A stretch of DNA of 64,000 nt from Aradus depressus (Eukaryota > Arthropoda > Insecta > Hemiptera > Aradidae), in NCBI GenBank assembly GCA_963662175.1, contig OY759216.1, forward strand, positions 40,627,087-40,691,086, read 5' to 3'. A program made the position numbers and the translations under genes. Under the pieces are notes generated by a model. It saw only the letters and a list, made by a program, of their open reading frames with translations, was not told where the DNA came from and made no database searches. Below are positions 1 through 10,506 of this stretch, one piece after another (position 1 is the stretch's first letter; each line of letters opens with the position of its first letter).

Positions 1-345
1 CCTATGAGAACAATACCTGTTGAATGTTTGCGAAATCGGCCCAAGTGAAGGTAGAGATCAGGGGAGAAGGCTCAACTCAAAAACTTTAATAACTATCTAT
101 GCAATGAAGTTATAGACACAACATTTTGGATGAGAATGTAAAAGCCCCTATGTAAGTCAAACATTGATTATAATGAACGGAGTAAACGGGGGACATATTC
201 GGATTCAGGAGGTCATTTTGCATAAGAATCAGCAGGAATGAGGTCAGGGCTCGAAAAACAATTTTTTTTTTGCAGAGCAGTGTTATTATTGCAAACGGTC
301 GACTGATTTTGGAGGAGGAGCGAATGGTTATTTGAGAAAAAAATT
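1..345 (-). repeat. TACTTCCCC-family repeat, partial
   Basis: Reverse-oriented, decayed copy of the window's commonest repeat. It holds the characteristic internal phrases ctcaactcaaaaactttaat, a variant of the cgacacaa segment, and gcaaacggtcgactgatttt. The expected ggggaagtaca terminus is lost, apparently where the palindromic element at 392-648 and A-rich sequence follow. No coding frame is supported. Confidence 0.6.
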
Positions 346-391
346 ACTGAGGGCTCATAAAAAAATAAAAAAATATACAAGACTCATTAAA

Positions 392-648
392 TAAGTAATT
401 AGATATATCAGTCAGGTGGTGAATCTTACTAGAGAAGAGGTCAAGGGACACGTTGGAGGATCAGGGACCAGCTGGACACTGATGATACTCCAACGTGTCC
501 CTTGACCTCTTCTCTAGAAAGATTCACCACCTGAAGATGGCAAATTGCCGAAACTAGTTGTGGTAAAAATAAAAAAATATGTTGGACTGATAAATCTAAT
601 TACTTATTTCACAAGTTAGTCCACTACATCTGCCTACCACCAAGTAAT
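392..648. mobile_element. Palindromic inverted-dimer element with hammerhead-like core
   Basis: A 257-bp insertion flanked by a perfect 12-bp direct repeat AGACTCATTAAA (380-391 and 649-660). It is a head-to-head inverted dimer: arms 413-458 and 488-533 match over 46 bp with one mismatch, centred near CAGCTG at about 472. Outer arms 392-412 and 586-607 also match with one mismatch. The right unit carries an extra ~52 bp (534-585) that includes most of a hammerhead-like ribozyme; the left unit lacks exactly this segment. No ORF. Target duplication and dimer shape suggest retrotransposition by a Penelope-like or similar enzyme, which is inference. Confidence 0.75.
526..564 (+). ncRNA. Hammerhead-ribozyme-like motif (type 1)
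   Basis: Reads as stem I ACCAC, core CTGAAGA, one unpaired T, stem II GGCA/TGCC with loop AAT, GAA, stem III palindrome ACTAGT, H17 = T, then stem I 3' strand GTGGT. Stem I pairs perfectly over 5 bp. The core fits the hammerhead consensus CUGANGA...GAA. Short palindromic stem III is known from retroelement hammerheads that work better as dimers. The extra nucleotide between A9 and stem II is atypical, so activity is not assured. Confidence 0.6.
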
Positions 649-660
649 AGACTCATTAAA

Positions 661-1100
661 CATCGGCGTGCCTCAAGTTTCTAAGCAAAGAAGTGTTTTT
701 TATATAAAATTTGAACATTTTTTGCGCCCAAAATTGAAAAAAAAAATACATGTTCCTTTTAAGTTTTTTTAAATATTTCTTTGAGAGAATGTTGCACTCC
801 GATAACGCCAATTAAGTTAATCTGTGATTAGCCTGGTATGAACTGTAAATGCTGAAAGCTTTGAACAATTATAGCGCTATATTCTCGGCTATGAATATGG
901 TAACAAGGTTATTCTAGAAATTAGCATAACTAATTAAGTTAACGTTTATATTAATTACCTTAGTTAAATATGTATTAACTGTTTCAGAATGTCTCTTGAC
1001 ATTCACTCGGGGACTCTTGTCATGTTCTGATGATGACTTCTGACACTTCAAGATGATATTCTCACATCACAACCACTCCAAACTTTATTATTTCCTCAGC
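661..1100. other. AT-rich stretch, no gene seen
   Basis: AT-rich sequence with poly-A/T runs. I see no coding frame, RNA gene or clear repeat boundary. Confidence 0.5.
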
Positions 1101-1105
1101 TATTT

Positions 1106-1960
1106 GAAGTATGGGGAAGTTATGTAATCGGCCAGAAATTTGATACAAACTTTTCAACGGAAATTTATATTTGTGTAAGTCGTCGCTGAATCACTGCCAA
1201 TGTACTTCCCCAGAGCCAATTCATCAATTAACTTTGATTAAGCTCCCCCTCCAAAGCTAGTCGACCTTTTGCGCTAATATTCAACAGTTGACTTACATAG
1301 GGGCTTCTAAATCCTCATCCTAAAGTTTTGTCGATGAACTCTTTATATAGGCAGTTATTATGGTTATTGAATTAAGGCCCCATCTCTAAACCTCCCCTTT
1401 CCTTCAGCTGATATCGCTGAAATTTGACAGGTTATGTCCACATTGGGTTTTGACTTCAAATATGAAATTTCATGTCAATACATTCATTACATAGACAGTT
1501 ATTATGGTTTGTGAATTGAGGCCCATCTCTGAACCTTCCCTTCCCTTCAGCTGATATCGCTGAAATTTGACAGGCTGTCAAATTGGGTTTTGCTTTCAAA
1601 TATGAAATTTCATGTCAATACATTCATTACATAGGCAGTTATTATGGTTTTTGAATTGAGGCCCATCTCTGAACCTCCCCTTTCCTTCAGCTAATATCGC
1701 TCCATCCACATTGGGTTTTGACATCAAATATTAAATTTCATGTCAATACATTCATGACATAGGCAGTTATTAGGATTTTTGTATTGAGCGCCACTTCCTT
1801 TCGGCCGATATCGCTGTAAAGTAATATGTGTCGTCATTATGGATTTTGATTTCACATATGAAATTTTGTATCCATACATACATTACAACGGCAGTTATTA
1901 GAGTTTTTGAGTTAAGCCTTTCCCCTAACCCCCCTTCCCCCCCCCCCCCCCCCCCTATCC
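1106..1960 (+). repeat. TACTTCCCC-family repeat with internal ~125-bp units
   Basis: 1106-1165 is a reverse-oriented terminal piece (ggggaagttatgtaatcgg). From about 1172 a forward copy starts with a degraded CGGTGAATCACCG palindrome and tgtacttccccag, followed by at least four internal units. Each unit carries a cggcagttattagggttttt-like block, a gaattgaggcccctcccc-like block, an atcgctgaaatttgacagg-like block and an aaatttcatgtcaatacatt-like block. It ends in a 19-base C run (1937-1955) that replaces the usual CCCCTTCCC tract. Confidence 0.65.
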
Positions 1961-3390
1961 ATTGGCTTATACTTTTTAAATCCTGGTAATTAACAATGGT
2001 TAGTTTAATTTTGACATTTTAACGGGCTTTAAGATATTTGATTCATTTTAGGCCACCTGGTTACTAACAATTGAATTACTTAAGCCTAGTAACATAGTAC
2101 ACCTTAAATGTGTTATTTAACTTGTGTTATAATGTTCAACTATGACACAGAGGTTTGAGTGGTTGGCTCCGGTGCTACTCGTAGTTCAACAAGGAGCTAC
2201 CTTAGGACCGACTTAGTGGAAGAGATAACCTCGAGTTACAGATGAGGCCAGCCACCTCCGGGGCTGGGAAACTGGCTCAACAGATACCACACTTCACAGA
2301 TCTAGCCGGAACTCGGAAGAGACTCCATCAAGATATGCCCTACACAGTAACATTAGCAGTATTCTGAGATTGAACTAAACAAGCTCTAATATTAATGTTT
2401 CAATATAACAAGTAAGGTCAATGTCCTCACTTCTCATGAACAATTTGTCTCAAAATTACTTAAATCACATCGTTTATAGTCCATTAAATAATTTCCCTCT
2501 GAACGATACTAGTCATGTTTATGACACCAGGAGGAAGAAATTTCGAATAACTATACATAGTTTCTCTCTTTTTAAAAATATTATTACTTATAAAGGAATC
2601 AACTTTTTAAATGCCCTTCTTAGAGACAACTCTCTAGAGCAGAGTCCTCACCAATACATGTCGTTATTACTTTTTTAATTATTTATATTATTATCATTAC
2701 TTCTATTATTTATTTCCTATTAAATTTATTGTTATTTTTTATTTACTTATTCATTTATATTTTTTTTTTCTTGCTATATTTCGCTCTTTATGTCAAGAGG
2801 AAGGGGTGAGTAATAGTCCTGAAGGAAGATTTATCTTAAAAAAATATAAATATTTAAAATAATAATTATTAAAACTTGGAATTTTATATTAATTTATCTT
2901 CTTTCATTTTATATACTTCTTTAATAATTATTATTATATATTTACCTTATATGAGTGAGTAAAGTGACAGACATTGATGGAGGATATCTATATACCTATT
3001 TTATTATTTTTGAACAATGAGTAAAGAAGTATTCCGTTTCCGAGTAGAGGGTTTCCTCAAATATAAAAAGGTTTGTTTGAATTTTAAATGTCTTTATTGT
3101 TTCTATTTTCTTGTGTGGGGAAGGGCATTGAAAAAGTAATTACTTTATGAGTTATTCTTTTTTCAAAACCAATGTTTAGTTAAATGAACATTTTTCATGA
3201 GGCATACTTTTCTCCCATTTATTAGTATTATTTTTATTTTAAATCTAGCAAATATGAACGTTTTGGAAAGAACTCCCATCATCAGTATCAAAATGTTTCT
3301 TATACAATTAATAATGGCATCATATGATTGCGTTATTCATTCAATAAATAAATAACATGTTAAGTATTCAAACTATATATAATTTACATG
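1961..3390. other. Unassigned AT-rich sequence with one GC-richer patch
   Basis: 2130-2370 is distinctly GC-richer than its surroundings and may be an old retroelement fragment, but I cannot identify it. 2400-3390 is AT-rich. An 85-codon open frame at 2421-2678 has no recognisable domain and is treated as chance. Confidence 0.4.
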
Positions 3391-3729
3391 TTAGGTTAGG
3401 TTGTATGACTCATGCCCGGGCTTTAACTACGAGATCATATCGCCTACTACCAGAGCGCTCTTTTGTCACTCTGGTGGACATGAGCCCGACCCTACTGTGG
3501 GAGTCCTAAATTTTGCCTACCCTAAATTGTTATTCACTTAGGGCAGGGGTCTTTAACGAGTACCTGACATCGTACAGGCTCGGGACCATCGCTTAACGTC
3601 CGAAGGACGGCGTGCTTAAGTTTATTTTACCTCCCAGATAAAATAAACTAAGGGCCTCGGTCGGGTTTCGAACCCACGTTTTTGAGCTCAGAAGACAAGC
3701 ACGCATACCACTGAGCTACAGGCGCCCTC
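3391..3729 (-). mobile_element. SINE-A (tRNA-headed SINE)
   Basis: Full-length reverse copy. Read on the minus strand: head gagggcgcc..., B box ggttcgaaac, body with gcacgccgtccttcgga, 3' end gggcatgagtcatacaacc and a tail of AACCT units (plus strand ttaggttaggtt). Flanks share an imperfect ~10-bp AT-rich duplication (tataattta). The A box region is slightly decayed. Confidence 0.85.
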
Positions 3730-4271
3730 TTTATAATTTATATATAAAAGAATGCTAACTAATCTCAAATTTATTTGCTGATTTTTTTTTAAATTCCTTT
3801 ATGAATATATACATATATATATATATTAGTAAGAATTTAAACGACCCCCAAATCGTGTTCTTATGGACCGAGTGAATTGATTTCTCATAGAAATCCGCTA
3901 AAAACATCGAACTAAAAAAGTAGGACCTCCTGCCATCGGCCCTCCTCCCTAATTGAACATTTGGAACTCTTTAAGAGATATCCTTTAAGGTATCGTAAAT
4001 TCGTGATCCTATGATCCCAAACAAAGGAAAAACATTTTTTGATCTCCAAATCTCAGAGAAAAATATATGTATTTCAGAACACGACTTATTGAATCATAAG
4101 TAATAATTAGTCACACATTTTTGCAAATAAAAATTAACATTCTTGGGTGCAACATTTATCAGTAGTTGGACTATTCTTGAAATATTCGTAAAATGTAGCC
4201 AATTCTGTAAAATCTATGAACAATAAATTAAACGTTCTTTATTCCCCCTCCTCAACTATCTTAAGAAATAC
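3730..4271. other. Unassigned sequence
   Basis: Contains an (AT)n-like patch at about 3805-3830 and otherwise unrecognised sequence. No gene seen. Confidence 0.4.
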
Positions 4272-4533
4272 ATATCGCACCCCAGCTTTAGACGTGACAC
4301 AAATCAACAATCATGAATGCCTGTAAAACGACACGGAAAAATTACTATAATTTCCAATGACTATTTTGAAATAATTAGGGCTCGTACGTTTTTCTTTCTA
4401 GTTGCTAATCTATTGGATCCCGAGAAGTGTCGTTTTTCCTGAATAAAGAGATCATTTTTCTTACCTCATATGCGACATAAACCAAAAATTGACGAATTTT
4501 GAATTATGTCACTTCTGAAGCGGGGTGCGATAT
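4272..4533. mobile_element. MITE with ~28-bp terminal inverted repeats
   Basis: Left end 4272-4299 (atatcgcacccc...gtgaca) and right end 4507-4533 are inverted copies with few mismatches. The 262-bp element is non-coding. It shares inner sequence (gtgacacaaatcaacaatcat) with the 265-bp element at 17666-17930, which supports one MITE family. The target duplication is not clear. Confidence 0.6.
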
Positions 4534-5374
4534 ATTTTTGAACTCGTTGAATCCTCCTTTGAAATGATACACAACACACTGTGATTGTAAAAAAGAGAAA
4601 ACATTGTGGAGCCTCCTACCCGAGTGCCTTTACCAAATCGAATTACATGCGACACATAGCGCATTGCTTGAGTAGAACCGTACTTTAAATAAATATCAAG
4701 TTACATTACGATATGTTCAGCCTCCATGGAGGAGCTCGTGGACACATAGAGTACAATTTTAAAAGCTATTATGATGGAAAACGCCAGAATACGTAGAGAA
4801 AGTTCTACACAGAACTGTCAGACAAGATCAAAAATTGTTTTTATATAGATTTATTTATATCTATTTGTGTGTATCTCGTGTTATTTATTATTGATATTAT
4901 AGCATATGGGCTAGTATCATTGAGGGACGTTTGACTGCGCTAGTGAGTCTGACAATAAATGCTTTATACCAAGGGGGAAAAAAATAATAAAAAAATGAAA
5001 CAAGAAAAAGAGAAAAAGGAAATTGTGTTATTGTAGATTTAATCCAACAAAGTAGGTCCAAAGAACCACTGGGAGAGGAGCTCTTCGCCTGTTTTCTGCT
5101 TCACAATGGGCAACATGAGCCAGATACGGTTTGGGGCCTGGCTAGCGTCCAAAAAGGGACATTTAGATCCTTACCACAGCTAGGAGGCATTAATCCACAG
5201 AGGATATCATTGTCAAAGGCAGATCCTAGGTGCTAGGTGTGGAGCCGCTAGCCACTAATGTGCTCAGAAACTGCACTGATCATCTCACTAAGTGAGAGCC
5301 GCACTCAAATGTGAAGAGGAGTTACATAGAAATTAACTCACTAATAGAAACTGGAGTCTGTTTGTTTGTTTTTG
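4534..5374. other. Unassigned sequence with a GC-richer patch
   Basis: 5040-5330 is GC-richer and resembles decayed retroelement sequence, without an identifiable domain. No gene seen. Confidence 0.4.
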
Positions 5375-5918
5375 TGACTCATGGCCGAGCTTCAACATAT
5401 CGCTTTTGTGACTCATGCCGGAGCTTCAACATATCGCTTTTGTAACTCATGCCCAATCTTCAACATATCGCTTTTGTGACTCATGCCCGAGCTTCAATAT
5501 ATCAACTTTGTGACACATGCCGGAGCTTCAACATATCGCTTTTGCGACTCATGCCCGAGCTTCAACATATCGCTTTTGTGACTCATGCCCGAGCTTCAAT
5601 ATATCAACTTTGTGACTCATGCCGGAGCTTCAACATATAACTTGTGTGACTCATGCCCGAGCTTCAACATATCGCTTGTGTGACTCATGCCCGAATTTCA
5701 ACATATCGCTTTTGTGATTCATGCCCGAATTTCAACATATCACTTTAGTGATTCATGCCCGAGCTTCAACATATCGATTTTGTGACTCATGCCCGAATTT
5801 AAACATACCACTTTTGTGACTCATGCCCGAGCTTCAGCATGTAGGCTTTGTGACTCATGTCCGAGCTTCAATATATCAACTTTGTGACTCATGCCCGAGC
5901 TTCAACATATCGCCTACT
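5375..5918 (-). repeat. 34-bp tandem array derived from the SINE-A 3' end
   Basis: Sixteen units start every 34 bases from 5375 (5375, 5409, 5443 ... 5885) with consensus tgactcatgcccgagcttca followed by acatatcgcttttg. The unit equals the terminal segment of SINE-A in reverse orientation (tgactcatgcccgggctttaac...catatcgcc). The array runs directly into SINE-like body sequence at 5919. A 63-codon frame here is only the repeat read through. Confidence 0.9.
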
Positions 5919-6000
5919 ACCAGAGAACTATTTGCTGCTCTGGCTCATTTTCACTAATTCTAAATTTTGCCAATCCATATTTAATTACTAGTACCAGCAA
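5919..6000 (-). mobile_element. SINE-A remnant next to the tandem array
   Basis: Continues from the last 34-bp unit with tactaccagaga..., ctaaattttgcc, matching SINE-A body in reverse orientation, but heavily diverged after about 5950. Confidence 0.6.
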
Positions 6001-6140
6001 GGCCCGGGGCTAATGGTCGACGCCAGATGTTGGATGGTTCTGTACCGAATTTAAATCTACTAATGAACGGTTATTGGTTTGGAATTTCGATGAATTTTGA
6101 AAAAATTATAATTACGTACTTCTTTTGTTACTGATTTCAT

Positions 6141-6252
6141 AGGACTCTCATAGTAGATTCGGGCTCAATTTCACCAACGAGACGAATGAGCACTCCGGTA
6201 GTAGGCGATATGTTATCGTAGTTAAAGCCCGGGCATGAGTCACAATAATTAA
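6141..6252 (+). mobile_element. SINE-A 3' fragment
   Basis: Forward fragment with a diverged taggactctcatagtag block, the gtagtaggcgatatg block and the gcccgggcatgagtcacaat end, followed by aattaacta rather than AACCT units. It lies in inverted orientation to the remnant at 5375-6000. Confidence 0.7.
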
Positions 6253-6535
6253 CTATCGCGGTTAAAGTTCATACTTTACGAATTTTTGTTCCGTTTGTAA
6301 TAATAAAATAAATCAATATGCCACGAATCCGTAGTTATAGAAACATTACACAAAGTTAGCTGACAAAAGTGTAACTACTTTTCTACTGTTTCTTTTGTTT
6401 TATTATTCAGAGTTTTGAAATTTGATATCTCTTCTTTATTGACTAAAAAAAGCAACAACCTTTTTAATTGGTTGTTTTGGGTTGCATTTATTTTTTGTTT
6501 TAACTTCCCTGTGGTATTATGTTGTCTACATTATA

Positions 6536-6627
6536 GGAGACTACAAAACGGGAAAAATAGAAAAGAGGAGAGAGTGTTCTGTGTAAAGGTCGGTATAAGA
6601 AAGTTCTCTTATGGCCACTTTACAACA
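6536..6627. mobile_element. TGTGATGTGG-family MITE, one arm
   Basis: Matches the right arm of the palindromic MITE best seen at 30854-31079: gagagagtg.tctgt, ggtataagaaagt and tatggccac. The other arm is missing. Confidence 0.55.
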
Positions 6628-7229
6628 TACATTTTAGGGCAATAGTCATTTATAGAATAATAATTGTTTGATTTTCACTTTTTACTCTCCACTTCATAAC
6701 AATGAAATTGAATCATCGATGTTTTGAATCATCGTTGAAATAAGATTGCATACTGCTGCGCTACGCATCCTGGGTGAACTTTGAAGATTACTCACATCTC
6801 CGATAGAGAATTTGGATTTCATGGTGATTTCTTATCTCAAAATTGAGGTAACAGCATTTCAAAAAGATCTCGTGGTACCAGGAGAGTAGGTAGGTGAGTG
6901 CTAGTGAAGGGCTATTATATCCGCTCTTGAATAACGGTTTGAAAACCCGGGGCAGTGATCAATCAATTGAGTGAAACCTAGGGCCTACAAACAAGATGGA
7001 AGGCTAATGTATCAGAGCATCCCCTAAGTAATGTTGGTTTTTAGAAATTATTTCTACTGTTTATTTCATTATGTCAATTCAACTAGATTATGATTAATGT
7101 ATTAACAATGTTTGAAAATGGATTAATAACTCACTTTTTCATTCTACTATGGTAGGGAGAAACAAGAAATTTTCTCTCTAGTTTACATTTTACAGAATCT
7201 CAACAGTCAATCCAAATTTTCTATTGAAA

Positions 7230-7480
7230 ACGAATTGTTCATCTACAAGATAATAGACAATAATAAGACATACATGGACATACGGACTTGAGTTGTGCTA
7301 AGACTTCCAATCCAAGAAAGGATTAGGAAAGAACATCTGTCGATGCACCCTTCTATGTGTCCAACGTTCCATAATGACCTTAAAATTCCTTTTGTAATTG
7401 ACCTCTTCCAGTCCTGCTTTTCTAACCTCTTCTTTCATGTCCATCTTGTCCTTCTACTCCCATCCAGATAAAAATAATAA
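7230..7480 (+). pseudogene. Decayed Jockey-like LINE remnant
   Basis: Interrupted frames recall the C-terminal part of Jockey-type reverse transcriptase: a tacggacttgagttgtgct stretch corresponds to the IYGLELWG region of the intact element at 61 kb, followed by ccaatcca and a Ser/His/Pro-rich end. Stops and frameshifts are frequent. Assignment rests on similarity to the copies at 19.7 and 61 kb. Confidence 0.4.
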
Positions 7481-7700
7481 TTTTATTTCCCTTGAACCAA
7501 TACATGGTAATAGGATACGATCATAAGAATGTATACATTAAGATAGCGCTTATACCTTAAATTTATAACTATTTGAGTCTGACACACGTATGATTAGTAA
7601 TAACAATACTATTATAAAAATAAAATAAAATAAATAAAAAATTAATAAATAAATACTTAAAAATATATGTGTAAAAAAAATATTCCGGAAGTGTCTCTAT

Positions 7701-7746
7701 CACAACTATATTTCGGGACTTTCTTACGTCCCTTCATCAGGTTCCA
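7701..7746 (-). ncRNA. Hammerhead-ribozyme-like motif (type 3)
   Basis: On the minus strand: GGAAC, canonical CTGATGA, one unpaired A, stem II GGGAC/GTCCC with an 8-nt loop, GAA, short ATAT, A, GTTG. Stem II pairs perfectly; stem I pairs for only 3 bp (AAC/GTT). The host element's boundaries are not clear. Confidence 0.5.
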
Positions 7747-7882
7747 ATAAGAGATATAGAAAAGAGAAAGAAAACAATATAACAATTACAAATATAAATA
7801 AATAATTAAAAAAATATACATAAATATTCAAACGTTATGAAGTTATAGGGAAAATTAACTTTAAAAAGTTTTTTTTTTTATT

Positions 7883-7900
7883 GCCCCACGTTGGGCGCCA
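7883..7900 (-). promoter_or_regulatory. LTR-retrotransposon primer-binding site, tRNA-Lys type
   Basis: The plus strand reads gccccacgttgggcgcca, which is the expected 3' end of an insect tRNA-Lys(CTT) plus CCA. The minus strand is therefore a primer-binding site, TGGCGCCCAACGTGGGGC. One base separates it from the putative LTR end at 7902. Confidence 0.7.
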
Positions 7901-7901
7901 A

Positions 7902-8271
7902 TGTAATGTTCAGAGGTTACTCAAATATATGAAACTTTTTTAAAAGGCCCCACTCCCTCATAAAAAAATCCCTCTTCTCGGGGATACGCTCCCAGGACCT
8001 TTCTGCTAGACCTTCCAAACTACACTCCCCAGATTTCTACATCGGCCGGAAACTCCTTGCTATCTCCCCCACCCCACACACTCAGGTTTGTCTTTTCTTT
8101 CTTTCTATAAATGTATACATAATTAAAATCTTTTTTATTCACTTTGCCATTATTTTTATTATTATTTATTTGTACTTTATTTTCTATTAAACTATTCTGA
8201 TACATTCTTCTCATCAGAGAATAACAATTTTTCTAATTCACTGAGACCCCCCATTTCTACACGTCACACAA
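7902..8271 (-). mobile_element. Putative 5' LTR of a decayed LTR retrotransposon
   Basis: Minus-strand LTR candidate that starts around tgtgtgacgtgtag (8271) and ends ctgaacattaca (7902), next to the Lys-type primer-binding site. Only one LTR is seen, and no gag or pol frame follows on the minus strand below 7883. The 64-codon frame at 8020-8214 lies inside it and is not treated as a gene. The distal boundary is approximate. Confidence 0.5.
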
Positions 8272-8910
8272 TATATTGAACAAATATAAAATAATAAATA
8301 ACACATGTAAATGAATGTATAAAAAAATATAAATAAATCAATAAAATAATAATAAAAATAAGAAATAAAAAAAAAAGTAATACATTTTTTTTAAATAATA
8401 AATTGTTAGGGGTGCGTTAGTCGAAAATGTGGATGGAGAATAAGAATGGGGCAATACTGAGCCCTTATTGTGACATTTTTTTTTTCATTATTTTATTTTA
8501 TTTTATTTTTTCGTTCCATCCTAATCCACAGGAAGCAGTAGTAGTTTAATATGACGTCATGCTTAGGGATTTATGATTATGTTTAGTATTCATATAAGCA
8601 ATTTCATCTTGGGATGGGAGATAAACCGTTTAGATAAACAGAGTTGGATGGATTCAGGAGCGGTCTGTGATAATGTAACAGGGAAGGTGGAGGAGGTTGC
8701 CTGTTCTGTATTCAGGTCTGTGCTAGATGTCCCGAGGGATAGCAAGGATAGCCAATACCAATACTACGGGACAGCGGTTCTACAGTATTCAAATGGACAA
8801 ATATTATTGCAATTATATAGTATTTGTTGAATTAAATATTACTAAACTATTTTTATAGGTGAAAATTGATCTGTGAACTTAGACTTCGTCATAGGAACTT
8901 GTTTAACTTT
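8272..8910. other. Unassigned sequence
   Basis: AT-rich with A/T runs. An 85-codon plus-strand frame at 8573-8830 has no recognised domain or coding context; I do not call it a gene. Confidence 0.4.
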
Positions 8911-9168
8911 TATATTGTCTAATTCATTATATTGTCTAATTTTATATTGTCTAATTCATTATATTGTCTAATTTTATATTGTCTAATTCATTATATTGTC
9001 TAATTTTATATTGTCTAATTCATTATATTGTCTAATTTTATATTGTCTAATTCATTATATTGTCTAATTTTATATTGTCTAATTCATTATATTGTCTAAT
9101 TTTATATTGTCTAATTTTATATTGTCTAATTCATTATATTGTCTAATTTTATATTGTCTAATTCATTA
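8911..9168. repeat. Tandem repeat, ~32-bp unit
   Basis: Alternating attgtctaattcattat and attgtctaattttat blocks repeat with a combined period of about 32 bp for about eight cycles. Late units lose one block. Non-coding. Confidence 0.9.
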
Positions 9169-9927
9169 AGTTCAAAAGTAACATATTTAAGTTTACTAGG
9201 TTGCCATATATAGACAATGGACTTGATTGTACCTGGGACATCCAGTAATCAGGTAGTACCCATGTAAAGTCCTTCGGCCATCCGATTATAATCACGATAA
9301 TTATCATGACCATCGCTGTTGCCATTCCCCCACAATCCATTTCTGGACAATGTCCTTCCAACACTCTGGTCTGTACCCTTCCTCCAGATCTAGACATAAG
9401 GGCTCATCGATATTTGCTCCTGAAGGCGACAGTCCAGTCCAAGACCAAGTCTCTTGCTCCGGCAAGCACCTGTAGCACAGCCGTAGAGACAGTACGATGG
9501 CCTTTGTAACGCTTCAAAGGGCTGCTTTATGTGACCGTTGCCTGGCTCCGTGGATTTTGATTACTAGGGGGTGTCGGGCGTCGGTTCTCCCTGGTGGGAG
9601 GGGCAATTTGTTAGCGTATCGCCTATGGCGGCTTGATCGCAAAGCACTTACTATCTAAACAAATTTCTTCAAATAAGAGTTGTAGAAAAAATTGGAAGGT
9701 AGATTTTATATGAAATAGGTTTTTTTATGTGACCCGGTTTGCGAGATACATGCCAAGTGTACCTGCGACCCATTGTACCTGTGAATACGTAAAGAACATC
9801 CAAATCTTCATACAGAACAAGATAGAAACACAAAACTCTTATTTTTATAACAACTTTCACAACAGAGTGTATGTGGGTCTTTTTCTTTCCTATCCTGTAA
9901 ACTTCTTTATTGAGACACTGGTAAAAA
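9169..9927. other. Unassigned sequence, partly GC-richer
   Basis: 9190-9640 is GC-richer and holds overlapping short frames on both strands, none recognisable. Possibly an old retroelement fragment. Confidence 0.35.
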
Positions 9928-10506
9928 ATAAATTCGTCGGTGAGTCACGGTGCATATCAGCAATAAGGGTTTTTGAGTTGAGACCCTCTCCTCTTATCCC
10001 CCACTACCAATTTGGCGGAAAATTAATAGAGTTTTCCTTATATGATTTTGAATTTAAATATAAAATTTCACGTTGATACGTTCATTACATCGGCAGTTGT
10101 TGGGGTTTTTGAGTTGAGTGCTCTGATCAAAAACTCCCCTTCCGTTCGGCTGATTTCATTGAAAATTCACAGTTGACTATATGGGTTTTTGAATTTATGA
10201 AATTTTATACCGACACTTTCAATACAACGACAGTGTTTTTGTTTAGCTTCCCTCTTAATCTCCTCTTTATCCTTTAGCCAAATCGGCTGAAAATTAATAG
10301 GTGGTCGTCCTTATTGGGTTCTGAATACACATATAAAATTTCGTGTCGATACATTCATTTTACCGGAAGTTATCGTTTCCACAGAATATTTTTTTTTAAT
10401 TTTTGGAATGAGGGTTCCGAAATTATGAAATTTCGGTGAAAACTTACCATGGAATTTAAGACCAATTACACAACTTCCACTATACTTCGCATAGCTGGGA
10501 AAGTAA
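9928..10506 (+). repeat. TACTTCCCC-family repeat
   Basis: Starts with gtcggtgagtcacgg, lacks the tacttccccag block (internal deletion), then shows several ~125-bp units and the distal end gaaatttcggtgaaaactta, ttacacaacttcc and cttcgcatagctgggaaagtaa. Confidence 0.7.

Noticed and set aside
3805..3830. (AT)n tract as replication origin or promoter TATA
   Set aside because: Simple microsatellite; no supporting motif nearby.
8573..8830. 85-codon ORF as a gene
   Set aside because: No recognisable domain, no splice or regulatory context, length expected by chance.
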